Source: Flavobacterium panici (GTDB lineage Bacteria > Bacteroidota > Bacteroidia > Flavobacteriales > Flavobacteriaceae). From it: a stretch of 32,329 bases of DNA. Under the pieces are notes generated by a model. That model searched no databases. It saw only the letters and a list, made by a program, of their open reading frames with translations, and was not told the origin of the DNA. This document shows positions 1 to 8,466 of the stretch, one piece after another. The position numbers were made by a program, and so were the translations under genes. The stretch is from contig NZ_CAIJDE010000069.1 in assembly GCF_903819335.1 (NCBI RefSeq), forward strand, positions 88,870 to 121,198. Reading direction: 5' to 3'. Each line of letters begins with the position of its first letter. The first letter of the stretch is position 1.

Positions 1-31
1 GGTATTGTTTTTTGATAACCTGATCCATCAA

Positions 32-100
32 ACGTTCCTATGGAACGTAAATGTGGATGATCTTTATTTTTTTCTACCTACGAAACATTCCTATGGAATG
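32..100. repeat. Pair of REP-like hairpins sharing the core TTCCTATGGAA
   Basis: Two perfect hairpins lie side by side. One is at 32-48 (ACGTTCC, loop TAT, GGAACGT); the other is at 86-100 (CATTCC, loop TAT, GGAATG). The 11-base core is identical in both. Flanking bases add weaker outer pairing: TACCTA near 75-80 with TAGGTA near 107-112, and ATCCA near 23 with TGGAT near 53. Two short palindromes with a common core, separated by about 50 bases, is the layout of paired REP units, which in other bacteria are mobilised by RAYT transposases. No such gene is in this window, so the REP assignment is an inference. Confidence 0.55.
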
Positions 101-157
101 ATAAATTAGGTATCAAAAATTGACTAATAAATAACTAAAAACAAAATAATTATAATG

Positions 158-200
158 AAAGAGGCTGCCTCAACTTTTGAGACAGCCTCTTTTATTATAT
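158..200 (-). terminator. Rho-independent terminator of ccsBA, probably bidirectional
   Basis: A 16-base stem, 158-173 against 177-192, has a 3-base loop. The only irregular pair is C-A when read on the plus strand, but it becomes a G-U pair in minus-strand RNA. Perfect pairing in that direction fits a terminator for the cytochrome c biogenesis gene that ends at 208. A T-run also follows on the plus strand (188-193), so it may also stop transcription entering from the left edge. Confidence 0.7.
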
Positions 201-207
201 TAAAAAA

Positions 208-3200
208 CTACTTTTTTTTGCTTTTATAATATTTTCGATATTTCGGATAAGTTACAGCGCCAATTACTGCAATTGTTGCTATTGAATAATAAACCCAGTT
301 TAAAGAATGCGCTTCTCCACTTGCATATGAGTGTAAACCAACTAAATGGAAGTTTACTCCGTAATATGTAAATAAAATCGAAATAAAGGCAAACATCGTC
401 ATTAAATTGAAGAACCATTTTCCGCGTAAAGCAGGAACAAAACGAGCATGAATTACAAAAGCATAAATCATAATCGAAATTAAAGCCCAAGTTTCTTTTG
501 GATCCCATCCCCAGTAACGACCCCAGCTTTCGTTTGCCCATTGACCGCCTAAGAAGTTACCAATAGTCAGCATGATCAAACCAATAGTTACTGCCATTTC
601 GTTGATATAAGTTATCTCTTTAATGTTCAGTTCCATTTTAGCTTTGTTTTTCTCAGTTGTAAACAAAATCAATAGTAAAGCCACAAAACCTAAAATCATC
701 CCTAATGCAGTTGGGCCATAACTTGCTACAATAACTGCAACGTGAATCATTAACCAATATGAATTAAGAACGGGCTGTAAGTTTGCAATTTCCGGATCAA
801 TCCAGTTCATGTATGCGGCCATTAAAATCATAGCTGTAACGAAAGCAGATGAAGCTACCGTTAATTTTGATTTTCTGTCAAAAGCCAAGCCGAAGAACAT
901 TGTTGACCAAGCTACATATACAATTGCTTCGTACGCATTACTCCATGGAGCGTGACCAGAAATATACCAACGTGCTATTAATGCTAATGTGTGAAGCGCA
1001 AATAACAATCCAACTATAATATGAAAAGCATTTACGGTAATACGAAGCCATTTTTTCTCAAAGAAAATATTGACAATCACAAAAACAAACATAAATAGTG
1101 CTGCTGTGATATACCAATACGGTAGTTTTTGAAGAACATCATATTTGTTATAAGCAATCTCTGCATCAATTTTTTGTTCGCTTGGACGTACTTTTGCGCC
1201 AAATTTCTTTTGAAAACCATTTATACTTTCGACCAATTGATCGGCCGTATCCCAGTTTTTAGAAATAGAACCATTATTTAAGGCACTAAAATATAAGGGA
1301 AGAATTTGATTTACGTAAGTAGAATCCATTCCTTTAAAACCTTTGTTATTGCGCTCTAAATAAGAAACCCATTTATGGTTTGGATCATTTGGAACAGGAA
1401 AAATTCTCAAAATACTGCCGCTTAAAGCAGATTCCATCAAGTTTACTTTTTTATCTGTTTCAATATAATCTTTCTCAAACTGATTTGGATTTCCTGCTTT
1501 ATAAGCAGCATCTAAATAAGGTGACAATTTATAATTCCCGTTTTCATCGAAGAATTTTACAAAGGGCGCATATTGATCTTTCGAATCAATTCCGATGATT
1601 TTACGAATACTGTCATTTCCCATCTTAATATAAATAAGCGGAATCTGAATCCAAACCTGAGCGTATTGCGTCATAGACAAAAATACCTGATCAGAGTTCA
1701 TTCCGTTATAAGCATCTTTATGACTTACTTTTCTAAGTAATTCAGATGAAAACGTATTGATAGGTTTCATACGTCCGCCAGCATCCTGAATAATCAAACG
1801 TCCAAATTTTGCTGCATGCGCTTCCGGAGCTTTATAAATCGTCAATAATGAATCTAATTGTTTTTGACTCGGTGGTGCAACTACGTGATTAGCGTGATCA
1901 TTTGGATCTGCTGTATGATTATGATCATGGTCGTGAGAATGTACGTGAGGATTTTGTTGTGCGAAACCGCTCAAACTAATCATTAAAACTAAAATGGTAA
2001 TTAGTTTTTCTTTTTTCTTTTTCACATTTTCCAGTTTACGCTTTAAGTCAGCAAAACGAGAATGTTTGGTGAACATAATTGCCATTAAACCAAAGAATAA
2101 CATAAAATATCCTAAATACGTGATAGAAGTTCCCCACCAATCGTGGTTTACAGACAATACAGTTCCTTTTTCGTCGGGATCAAATGAAGATTGAAAGAAA
2201 CGATATCCTTTGTGGTCTAAAACGTGGTTCATATAAATATCGGCATCAAAAGTTTCTGTTGAATCCTGAACGGTAACTTTACTTTCAAAAGCAGAATAAC
2301 TTTTTTCTGTTCCCGGGTATTTCGTTGCGATAAAGTCATTCAGTTTCACTCTAAAAGGTAAAACATACGCTTTACTTCCGTAGAATATAGAGTATTCGAT
2401 TTTACCAATTTTTACCGTTTTAGGTTCTCCAATACTTCCTTTAGAGCCCATTACCATTACTTCTTTTTCCTGTCCTTCAGCTTTAACTTTTACAACTAAA
2501 GCATCTGTATGTGATTTTGCTTTGAAATCATTACTTGATTCATAATCCACTTTTCCTTTCATTGCAGGATCTGGGAAAACAATTCTAATATCTCCAATAC
2601 TATATAAAGAGCGCATCATTAAAGGCTGAACGTTATCTTTAGTAACTTTTCCTTTCAACTGATCTGCCATTCGCATAAATTCTCCTTCAAAAGGAGTTTG
2701 AATCGTATATTTTTCGCCAGTTGTATTAATATTAATAGCACCTTGCGTTGGTTTATTTAAAGCAAATAAAACATTGTGAATGTTTTGAACTTCACCTTCT
2801 TTCAGGAAATGTTCTTCACGTCCGCCAGCACCCGCTTCCACTAATTTAAGATATAAAGTTCCGTTAGGATCTGGTTTAACCACTTCCTTTGCTCCCATTA
2901 TATATTTTGAATACGAAACTTCAAACGGAGTTTCGTCAAATTTTCCTGAAACAGAGAAATCATTATTGGTAACCGGAGAAAGTAAAAGGCTTTTTTCAAA
3001 AACCCTGCGTTTCATTTCTCCTTTATATTCACCATCAACAAAAATGGTTATAAATGTTTTATCTGAATAAATCTGATTTTCTGATGCGCCTTCGCGAATT
3101 GGCATCATTCCTTCATAACTGATATAACGTGTAATAAAAGCTCCTAAAATGATAAAAACAAAGGCAATGTGCAGTAAAAAAGTGGCCCATTTTTCTTTTC

Positions 3201-3417
3201 TCAATAATTGATAACGTTTGATATTTCCGAAGAAATTAATCATGAAAATGAACATTATGGCTTCAAACCACCAGGTATTGTATATTAAAATTCTGGCTGT
3301 ATCGGTATTGTATTTACTTTCGATAAAAGTTCCAACACCCATTGCAATTGCGAATGTCAAAAAAAGAACGGCCATTAATCGTGTAGAAAACAAAAAAGAG
3401 AATATTTTTTTATCCAT
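208..3417 (-). CDS. ccsBA: Fused ResB-CcsA cytochrome c biogenesis protein
   Basis: System II cytochrome c maturation: the protein moves heme across the inner membrane and attaches it to CXXCH apocytochromes. At 1069 residues it is a ResB (CcsB) and CcsA fusion. Residues 1-460 are ResB-like, with helices near 10-30, 45-65 and 80-100, a large periplasmic part, and a helix near 430-450. The C-terminal third is multi-helical and has the tryptophan-rich heme motif WGRYWGWDPKETW. Between the two halves is a Lys-rich hydrophobic stretch ending SGFAQQ, followed by a His/Asp-rich segment (about residues 492-514) that looks like the start of an exported protein. The ATG at 3417 follows a -7 box. Family assignment is firm; a metal or heme role for the His-rich loop is inference. 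Confidence 0.95.
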   Translation of the reverse strand: MDKKIFSFLFSTRLMAVLFLTFAIAMGVGTFIESKYNTDTARILIYNTWWFEAIMFIFMINFFGNIKRYQLLRKEKWATFLLHIAFVFIILGAFITRYISYEGMMPIREGASENQIYSDKTFITIFVDGEYKGEMKRRVFEKSLLLSPVTNNDFSVSGKFDETPFEVSYSKYIMGAKEVVKPDPNGTLYLKLVEAGAGGREEHFLKEGEVQNIHNVLFALNKPTQGAININTTGEKYTIQTPFEGEFMRMADQLKGKVTKDNVQPLMMRSLYSIGDIRIVFPDPAMKGKVDYESSNDFKAKSHTDALVVKVKAEGQEKEVMVMGSKGSIGEPKTVKIGKIEYSIFYGSKAYVLPFRVKLNDFIATKYPGTEKSYSAFESKVTVQDSTETFDADIYMNHVLDHKGYRFFQSSFDPDEKGTVLSVNHDWWGTSITYLGYFMLFFGLMAIMFTKHSRFADLKRKLENVKKKKEKLITILVLMISLSGFAQQNPHVHSHDHDHNHTADPNDHANHVVAPPSQKQLDSLLTIYKAPEAHAAKFGRLIIQDAGGRMKPINTFSSELLRKVSHKDAYNGMNSDQVFLSMTQYAQVWIQIPLIYIKMGNDSIRKIIGIDSKDQYAPFVKFFDENGNYKLSPYLDAAYKAGNPNQFEKDYIETDKKVNLMESALSGSILRIFPVPNDPNHKWVSYLERNNKGFKGMDSTYVNQILPLYFSALNNGSISKNWDTADQLVESINGFQKKFGAKVRPSEQKIDAEIAYNKYDVLQKLPYWYITAALFMFVFVIVNIFFEKKWLRITVNAFHIIVGLLFALHTLALIARWYISGHAPWSNAYEAIVYVAWSTMFFGLAFDRKSKLTVASSAFVTAMILMAAYMNWIDPEIANLQPVLNSYWLMIHVAVIVASYGPTALGMILGFVALLLILFTTEKNKAKMELNIKEITYINEMAVTIGLIMLTIGNFLGGQWANESWGRYWGWDPKETWALISIMIYAFVIHARFVPALRGKWFFNLMTMFAFISILFTYYGVNFHLVGLHSYASGEAHSLNWVYYSIATIAVIGAVTYPKYRKYYKSKKK

Positions 3418-3448
3418 TTTTAAGGAATTACATTGTATAAAAGTGGCA

Positions 3449-3456
3449 CAAAAATA
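3449..3456 (-). promoter_or_regulatory. -7 promoter box of ccsBA
   Basis: Read on the minus strand this is TATTTTTG, matching the Bacteroidota -7 consensus TAnnTTTG. It ends 32 bases before the ATG at 3417. I see no clear -33 TTG at the usual distance. Confidence 0.55.
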
Positions 3457-3525
3457 CTTAAAAATGTTGATTTGAGGTAAATGTTATTTGTTAATAAAAA
3501 CCAAATAATAGGATTGTGTTTTGGG

Positions 3526-3632
3526 CCACAGATTACACAGATTAAACGGATTATTTTTTAGATTTCTTTTATTTTTTGCCAATAAATAAAACATAAATCC
3601 GTACAAATCAGTTTAATCTGTGTAATCTGTGG
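3526..3632. repeat. Long inverted repeat with 22-bp perfect arms between divergent genes
   Basis: Arms 3526-3547 and 3611-3632 are perfect reverse complements of 22 bases. They are built on the word CACAGATTACACAG followed by ATTAAAC. An inner 7-base pair, ACGGATT at 3546-3552 with AATCCGT at 3596-3602, extends the structure. It sits between the divergent starts of ccsBA and the DUF2520 gene, so it is not a terminator for either. From memory this word is common between genes in flavobacteria; that recollection was not checked. Confidence 0.75.
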
Positions 3633-3674
3633 GCAAACTTTCTTACACCATATTTTCTTTAGAAAAAATAATGT

Positions 3675-3682
3675 TAATTTTG
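3675..3682 (+). promoter_or_regulatory. -7 promoter box almost touching a start codon
   Basis: TAATTTTG matches TAnnTTTG and ends only 5 bases before the ATG at 3688. If the usual spacing from -7 box to start of transcription applies, the mRNA would begin at or within a base or two of the start codon, i.e. be leaderless. Confidence 0.6.
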
Positions 3683-3687
3683 CGATT

Positions 3688-4449
3688 ATGATTCGAATAA
3701 CAATTATTGGTTCCGGAAACGTCGCACAGCATTTAATAAAAGCTTTTTCTGCAAGTTCTCTTGTTGAAATTGTGCAGGCTTTTTCGAGAAAAAAAGAAGC
3801 TTTGAGTCATCTTTTAGATTCGGAGAAAATTGCAACTGAATTTGCAGATTTAAAAGAATCAGATTTATATATCATTTCAGTTTCCGATAATGCTATTGCT
3901 GAAGTTTCAAGTCAATTGCCATTTGAAAACCAATTAGTTGTTCATACTTCCGGCACAACTTCTATCGATGTTTTAGATTCAAAAAATAAAAAAGGCGTTT
4001 TTTATCCGTTACAAACATTTTCAAAAACTAAAGACGTTGATTTTTCAGTAATTCCGATTTGTCTGGAAACGGAGAATCAGGATGATTATAAAATTTTAGA
4101 AGAAACGGCGAAAAGCATTTCAAATGCGGTTTTTTCCATAAGTTCAGAACAGCGAAAAGCTTTGCATGTTGCCGCCGTTTTTGTCAATAATTTCACGAAT
4201 CACTTATACCAAATTGGTCAGGAAATCTGCGAAGAACACCAAGTATCTTTTGAAGTTTTAAAACCTTTGATTCAGGAAACTGCCGAAAAAATAAAAACTT
4301 TAGATCCAATTGACGCTCAAACAGGTCCGGCAAAACGCCACGATTCTGTCACAACCGATGCGCACCTGAATTTTATCACAAACGAAAATCAAAAAAACAT
4401 TTATAAAATACTAACACAATCTATACAGCATAATGGCAAAAAGTTATAA
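3688..4449 (+). CDS. Rossmann-fold DUF2520 protein
   Basis: 253 residues. The N-terminus is a dinucleotide-binding Rossmann fold with GSGNVA at residues 8-13 and a ThrSer-Gly stretch (VVHTSGTTS) near residue 90. The C-terminal half is the helical DUF2520 domain. The arrangement resembles 6-phosphogluconate dehydrogenase or pyrroline-5-carboxylate reductase relatives, so NAD(P) binding is likely, but the substrate is unknown. The stop overlaps the start of the next gene (KdsC-type phosphatase) by 17 bases, so the two are translationally linked. It heads a compact plus-strand run through about 7168. Confidence 0.85.
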   Translation: MIRITIIGSGNVAQHLIKAFSASSLVEIVQAFSRKKEALSHLLDSEKIATEFADLKESDLYIISVSDNAIAEVSSQLPFENQLVVHTSGTTSIDVLDSKNKKGVFYPLQTFSKTKDVDFSVIPICLETENQDDYKILEETAKSISNAVFSISSEQRKALHVAAVFVNNFTNHLYQIGQEICEEHQVSFEVLKPLIQETAEKIKTLDPIDAQTGPAKRHDSVTTDAHLNFITNENQKNIYKILTQSIQHNGKKL

Positions 4450-4960
4450 AGAAATGATGAACGACATTACAACATTTATTTTTGATGTTGATGGCGTACT
4501 TACAGACAGTTCGGTTTTTGTAACCACAGAAGGAGAAATTCTTCGTACGATGAATATTCGTGACGGTTATGCCATGAAAGCGGCTGTAGAAAGCGGTTAC
4601 CATGTCTGCATTATTTCTGGCGGAAGCAACGAAGGCGTTCGCGTAAGACTTAAAAATTTAGGAATCACAGATATTCATTTAGGAACTCCTGATAAAGTGA
4701 AAACGTTCGAAGAATATACTAAAACTTACAATATTAAACCAGAACAGGTTTTATATATGGGCGACGATATTCCGGATTATCATGTAATGAAATTAGTAAG
4801 TTTACCAGCCTGCCCGCAAGACGCAGTCCCGGAAATCAAGAATATCTGCCGCTACATTTCGCACGTAAAAGGCGGAAAAGGCGCTGCACGCGACGTTATC
4901 GAGCAAGTAATGAAAGTGCAGGGAAAATGGATGGAACATTTTAATGGGCAGCACGACTAG
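4433..4960 (+). CDS. kdsC: KdsC-type HAD phosphatase (KDO-8-phosphate phosphatase)
   Basis: A HAD-superfamily phosphatase without a cap domain, 175 residues, the usual KdsC size. It most likely removes phosphate from 3-deoxy-D-manno-octulosonate 8-phosphate for lipopolysaccharide inner-core synthesis in the cytoplasm. Motifs: I, DVDGVLTD with D18 and D20; II, ISGGSNEG around S62; a lysine in the PDKVK stretch (88-90); IV, GDDIPD with D111, D112 and D115. Related sugar-acid 9-phosphates or 8-phosphates cannot be excluded from motifs alone. It overlaps the upstream gene by 17 bases. Confidence 0.88.
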   Translation: MAKSYKEMMNDITTFIFDVDGVLTDSSVFVTTEGEILRTMNIRDGYAMKAAVESGYHVCIISGGSNEGVRVRLKNLGITDIHLGTPDKVKTFEEYTKTYNIKPEQVLYMGDDIPDYHVMKLVSLPACPQDAVPEIKNICRYISHVKGGKGAARDVIEQVMKVQGKWMEHFNGQHD

Positions 4961-4969
4961 AGGTAATTT

Positions 4970-5112
4970 TAGATTTGTGATTTTAGATTTTAGATTATTT
5001 TCTAAGTCTTTAAAATTTCAAAAGAAAAACCTTTGCACCTCTGTCTCTTTGCCCCTTTGAACCTTAAAAAAAAACTTAGAATCTTAGCATCTCAGCAACT
5101 TAGAACCTTAAG
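4970..5112. repeat. Mosaic of three quasi-periodic word tracts
   Basis: The 154-base gap between the KdsC-type gene and the UbiA gene is filled by three consecutive low-complexity tracts. About 4970-5000 repeats TTTTAGATT. About 5029-5068 repeats CCTTTG/CCTCTG words. About 5075-5110 repeats CTTAGAATC/CTTAGCATC words. Each has a rough period of 7-10 bases with drift, and none is an exact tandem array. No promoter box is evident in it, so the flanking genes may still be co-transcribed. Confidence 0.6.
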
Positions 5113-5114
5113 AA

Positions 5115-6050
5115 ATGAAATACCTAAAACTAATTCGATATAAAAATCTACTTATGCTTGCTTTTATGCAGGTTTTATTTCGTTATGCTTTTTTAAAACA
5201 GCAGGATATTCCGCTGGCTTTAGCAGACTGGCAATACGGACTTTTAGTTTTAAGCACCGTTTTACTGGCAGCAGCGGGTTATGTCATTAACAATATTTAT
5301 GATGTTGCAACAGATACTATTAACAAACCTCAGAATGTTGTAATTGGCAAAGGAATTTCTGAAACGGCGGCTTTTAATATTTACATTGGACTTAATGTTA
5401 CTGGTGTTGCAATTGGTTTTGTTTTGGCCAATATAATTTTAAGACCAACATTTGCTTCGCTTTTTATTTTAATTGCTTCATTGCTTTATTTTTATGCTAC
5501 AACTTTAAAATCAATTATGATTTTAGGGAATTTTTTAGTGGCGGCTTTACTTGCTATAAGCGTTTTAATTATTGGTGTTTTTGATCTTTTTCCAGCTACG
5601 ACTTTAGAAAATAAGGCACAAATGGCGAGTTTCTTTTCTATTTTGACAGATTATGCGCTTTTTGCTTTTATGATCAATTTTGTACGCGAGATAGTTAAAG
5701 ATATTGAAGACATGGATGGCGATTACAATCAAGGAATGAATACTTTACCAATTGCCATTGGAAAAAACCGTGCAGCAAAAATTGCATTGGGATTTGCTAT
5801 AATTCCGTTTATTTTATGTCTGCTTTACATTAAAAAATATTTCTTTGATAACAATCTTTTGATAGTTACGTTTTATACATTCGTTTTTGTTCTGGCGCCT
5901 TTATTATATTTTATAGTAAAAATATTTAGTGCTAAAACCAAAAAGGATTTTCACCATTTAAGTACGGTTTTAAAATTAATTTTATTCTTCGGAATTTTAT
6001 CAATCCTTATTATCAGCTTAAATCACCAATACCTTCAAAATCATGCTTAA
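5115..6050 (+). CDS. UbiA-family prenyltransferase (geranylgeranylglycerol-phosphate type)
   Basis: Integral membrane prenyltransferase of 311 residues with about eight or nine hydrophobic helices. The two diphosphate-Mg binding sites of UbiA enzymes are visible: NNIYDVATD at 59-67, and DIEDMDGDYNQG around 196-207 with D196, D199, D201 and D203. Flavobacterial members are commonly labelled geranylgeranylglycerol-phosphate geranylgeranyltransferase, but motif content only proves transfer of a polyprenyl group to a polar acceptor. The C-terminus overlaps the maf start by 8 bases. The start ATG follows the word-repeat tract directly. Confidence 0.88.
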   Translation: MKYLKLIRYKNLLMLAFMQVLFRYAFLKQQDIPLALADWQYGLLVLSTVLLAAAGYVINNIYDVATDTINKPQNVVIGKGISETAAFNIYIGLNVTGVAIGFVLANIILRPTFASLFILIASLLYFYATTLKSIMILGNFLVAALLAISVLIIGVFDLFPATTLENKAQMASFFSILTDYALFAFMINFVREIVKDIEDMDGDYNQGMNTLPIAIGKNRAAKIALGFAIIPFILCLLYIKKYFFDNNLLIVTFYTFVFVLAPLLYFIVKIFSAKTKKDFHHLSTVLKLILFFGILSILIISLNHQYLQNHA

Positions 6051-6627
6051 AGAAAAACTCAAAAAATATAAAATCATTCTGGCATCTGGATCGCCGCGTC
6101 GTCAGCAGTTTTTTAAGGATTTAGATCTTGATTTTGAAATTCGCTTAAAAGATGTGGAAGAAATTTATCCGCCAGAATTAAAAGCAGTCGAGATAACTGA
6201 TTTTCTGGCACAGCTAAAAGCAGACGCATTTAAAGACGAATTAAAAGAAAACGAAATATTAGTAACAAGCGACACCATTGTCTGGCATCAGAATAAAGCT
6301 TTAGGGAAACCCAAAAGTGCCGAAGATGCTTTTGAAATGATCAAATCAATGTCGGGTACAACGCATGAAGTAATTACTTCTGTTTGTTTTCAAACTAATA
6401 CTGCTTCTACCCTTTTGCACGATATTACAAAAGTTACTTTCAAAGATTTATCTGATGAAGCTATTTTGTATTATATCGAAAATTATAAACCTTATGATAA
6501 AGCCGGAGCTTACGGGATTCAGGAATGGTTTGGTTTTATGGCAGTTACAAAAGTCGAAGGTTCTTATACCAATGTTATGGGGCTTCCAACGGCTAAAGTT
6601 TACGAATATTTGAGTACTTTAGTGTAA
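6043..6627 (+). CDS. maf: Maf-family nucleotide pyrophosphatase
   Basis: 194 residues, full length for the Maf family, which hydrolyses non-canonical or dTTP/UTP nucleotides to the monophosphate and limits misincorporation. Motifs: LASGSPRR near the N-terminus (P-loop-like phosphate site), TSDTIVW with the metal-binding Asp, the KP motif in ALGKPKSAEDA, DKAGAYGIQ, and GSYTNVMGLP near the C-terminus. The dTTP/UTP (YhdE-like) versus m7GTP (YceF-like) specificity was not resolved, though the GAYGIQ form favours YhdE type. It overlaps the UbiA gene by 8 bases, so it is in the same transcript. Confidence 0.92.
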   Translation: MLKEKLKKYKIILASGSPRRQQFFKDLDLDFEIRLKDVEEIYPPELKAVEITDFLAQLKADAFKDELKENEILVTSDTIVWHQNKALGKPKSAEDAFEMIKSMSGTTHEVITSVCFQTNTASTLLHDITKVTFKDLSDEAILYYIENYKPYDKAGAYGIQEWFGFMAVTKVEGSYTNVMGLPTAKVYEYLSTLV

Positions 6628-6637
6628 AAATTTATTT

Positions 6638-7168
6638 ATGTTTTCTTTTAAAGAATATACTCAGGAATTATTTGCAACCTTTATTCTTATTATTGCTTTA
6701 ATCGCTTTAAGAATGATTGTTGCCAAATTAATTCGACGTTTTGCTTCTACAAGTCATTTATTAGAACATCGTACTAATTTGGTTATCAAATACACTCATA
6801 TTTTTATGAATATTTTGGTAACGCTTAGTTTAATTGTGATTTGGGGAGTTAATACTGAGGATATTTTTTTAACTGTTTCCTCGATTGCAACCGTTATTGG
6901 CGTTGCCATGTTTGCACAATGGTCGATTTTGAGCAACATTACTTCGGGAATGATTTTGTTCTTCTCCTTTCCTTTCAGAATTGGTGACACCATAAAAATT
7001 CACGATAAAGATTTCCCTATTGAAGCTGAAATTGAAGACATTAATACCTTTCATATCAGCCTGAGAACAAAAGAAGGCGAAAAGATTATTTTTCCTAACA
7101 ATCTGCTTTTGCAAAAGGGAATTTCAATCATGCCGGCACACTACGAAGAGAAAGAATTTTTCGATTAA
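6638..7168 (+). CDS. Minimal MscS-family mechanosensitive channel
   Basis: 176 residues: short for the family (E. coli MscS is 286). Three hydrophobic helices at roughly 10-30, 52-72 and 78-105 are followed by the MscS signature FAQWSILSNITSGMILFF, the FRIGDTIKI entry to the beta domain, and a truncated cytoplasmic part ending in an acidic tail (EEKEFFD). The large alpha/beta vestibule domain is largely missing, so it is either a minimal channel or one that works with other subunits. It follows maf after 10 bases and closes the run that begins at 3688. Confidence 0.85.
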   Translation: MFSFKEYTQELFATFILIIALIALRMIVAKLIRRFASTSHLLEHRTNLVIKYTHIFMNILVTLSLIVIWGVNTEDIFLTVSSIATVIGVAMFAQWSILSNITSGMILFFSFPFRIGDTIKIHDKDFPIEAEIEDINTFHISLRTKEGEKIIFPNNLLLQKGISIMPAHYEEKEFFD

Positions 7169-7279
7169 TTTTTGAATGGGAATTTTATAACGTATAACTA
7201 AAAAGCTAAAACGCTATAATTTAAAGAAATTATAATATTTGCTTAACCAATTATACATTATCTAAAAATTTCATCAAAA

Positions 7280-8380
7280 ATGATCCATCCCATAAAGTTG
7301 CCGTTTTATGCAAAACTTGCGTGTATCTTAGTAAGTTTAATTTCATTTGCTTATATTTTTTGCATTACCAAAGATATTCTTACGCCCGTTTTGTTAGCCT
7401 TTTTATTTGCGGTTTTACTATTGCCAATTTTCACCTTTTTAAATACAAAATTTAAGTTTCCAAGACATCTTGCGGCTATAATTTGTGTTTTAATTTTTCT
7501 GGCATTCATTGGCGGGATTCTTATTTTTATCTCTTATCAGGTTACTAATATGGCAAGTGATTTTGATACAATTAAGAAAAATGCAAACTCCTTTATAATT
7601 GAAATTCATAAGTTTATCAGAGAAAATTTCCAGATAAGTATTGGCGAACAGAAAAAATATCTTGACACCGTTACAAAAGACTCTGTAAAAAACGGAAATG
7701 CTACTTTAGGCTCAGCCATAATATCTATAAGCGACCTTCTGCTAGACAGCACTATTATTGTAATTTATACGTTTTTGTTTTTAATATATAAAGAACATTT
7801 CAAACTGTTTTTGGCCAAATTAATAAACAAAGAAAATCATGCTGCTTTAAAAGATATTCTGTCACAAATCAAAGTTTCGATAAACAATTATATCGTGAGT
7901 TTGATATTGGAAATGATTATAGTTTCTGTCTTGACCAGTTTAGGGCTTTGGATTATTGGTATTAAATATTTCATTTTATTAGGATTGATAACGGGAATTC
8001 TAAATTTGGTTCCTTACATCGGAATTTTAGTTGCAGGAGTTATTACCGTTTTGGCTTCATTGACAGGTTCAGGAGAAACATCAGTAATTGTGGGGATTTT
8101 AATTGTCAATGTAATTGTTCAGTTAATTGACAATAATCTTCTTGTGCCTTTAATTATCAATTCAAAAGTAGAAATAAATGCTTTTGTATCCATTATGGGA
8201 ATTATTGTGGGTGGTGCGGCGGCTGGAATTTCGGGTATGTTTCTGGCAATTCCGCTTTTAGCCATTTTGAAAATTATATTTGACCGAATAGAATCGCTGG
8301 AACCCTGGGGCTATTTAATGGGAAATCACATTCCGAGAAAATTTGCCTGGAGAATTCGCAAAGCAAAAGTACAAGAGTAA
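7280..8380 (+). CDS. AI-2E family transporter (PerM/TqsA-like permease)
   Basis: 366 residues, typical for the family. Hydrophobic helices cluster at the N-terminus (about 10-95) and again from about 200 to 345, with a soluble amphipathic segment between. The family signature GILNLVPYIGILVAGV and the later glycine-rich VGGAAAGISGMFLAIPLL are present. Members export signals or act as ion antiporters, and the family name does not prove AI-2 transport. The gene is separated from the MscS gene by 111 bases with no clear terminator. Confidence 0.88.
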   Translation: MIHPIKLPFYAKLACILVSLISFAYIFCITKDILTPVLLAFLFAVLLLPIFTFLNTKFKFPRHLAAIICVLIFLAFIGGILIFISYQVTNMASDFDTIKKNANSFIIEIHKFIRENFQISIGEQKKYLDTVTKDSVKNGNATLGSAIISISDLLLDSTIIVIYTFLFLIYKEHFKLFLAKLINKENHAALKDILSQIKVSINNYIVSLILEMIIVSVLTSLGLWIIGIKYFILLGLITGILNLVPYIGILVAGVITVLASLTGSGETSVIVGILIVNVIVQLIDNNLLVPLIINSKVEINAFVSIMGIIVGGAAAGISGMFLAIPLLAILKIIFDRIESLEPWGYLMGNHIPRKFAWRIRKAKVQE

Positions 8381-8466
8381 ATAATCTGTTGATTTTAAAA
8401 AAAATCGTGTTATTTATCTTAAATTCATAGAATAATAGCCTTTAAAATAAGTTTAAATCCATCTGA

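Noticed and set aside
5029..5110. Possible CRISPR-like array of short repeats
   Set aside because: Repeat words are 7-10 bases, drift in sequence, and lack constant repeats with unique spacers. No cas gene is present.
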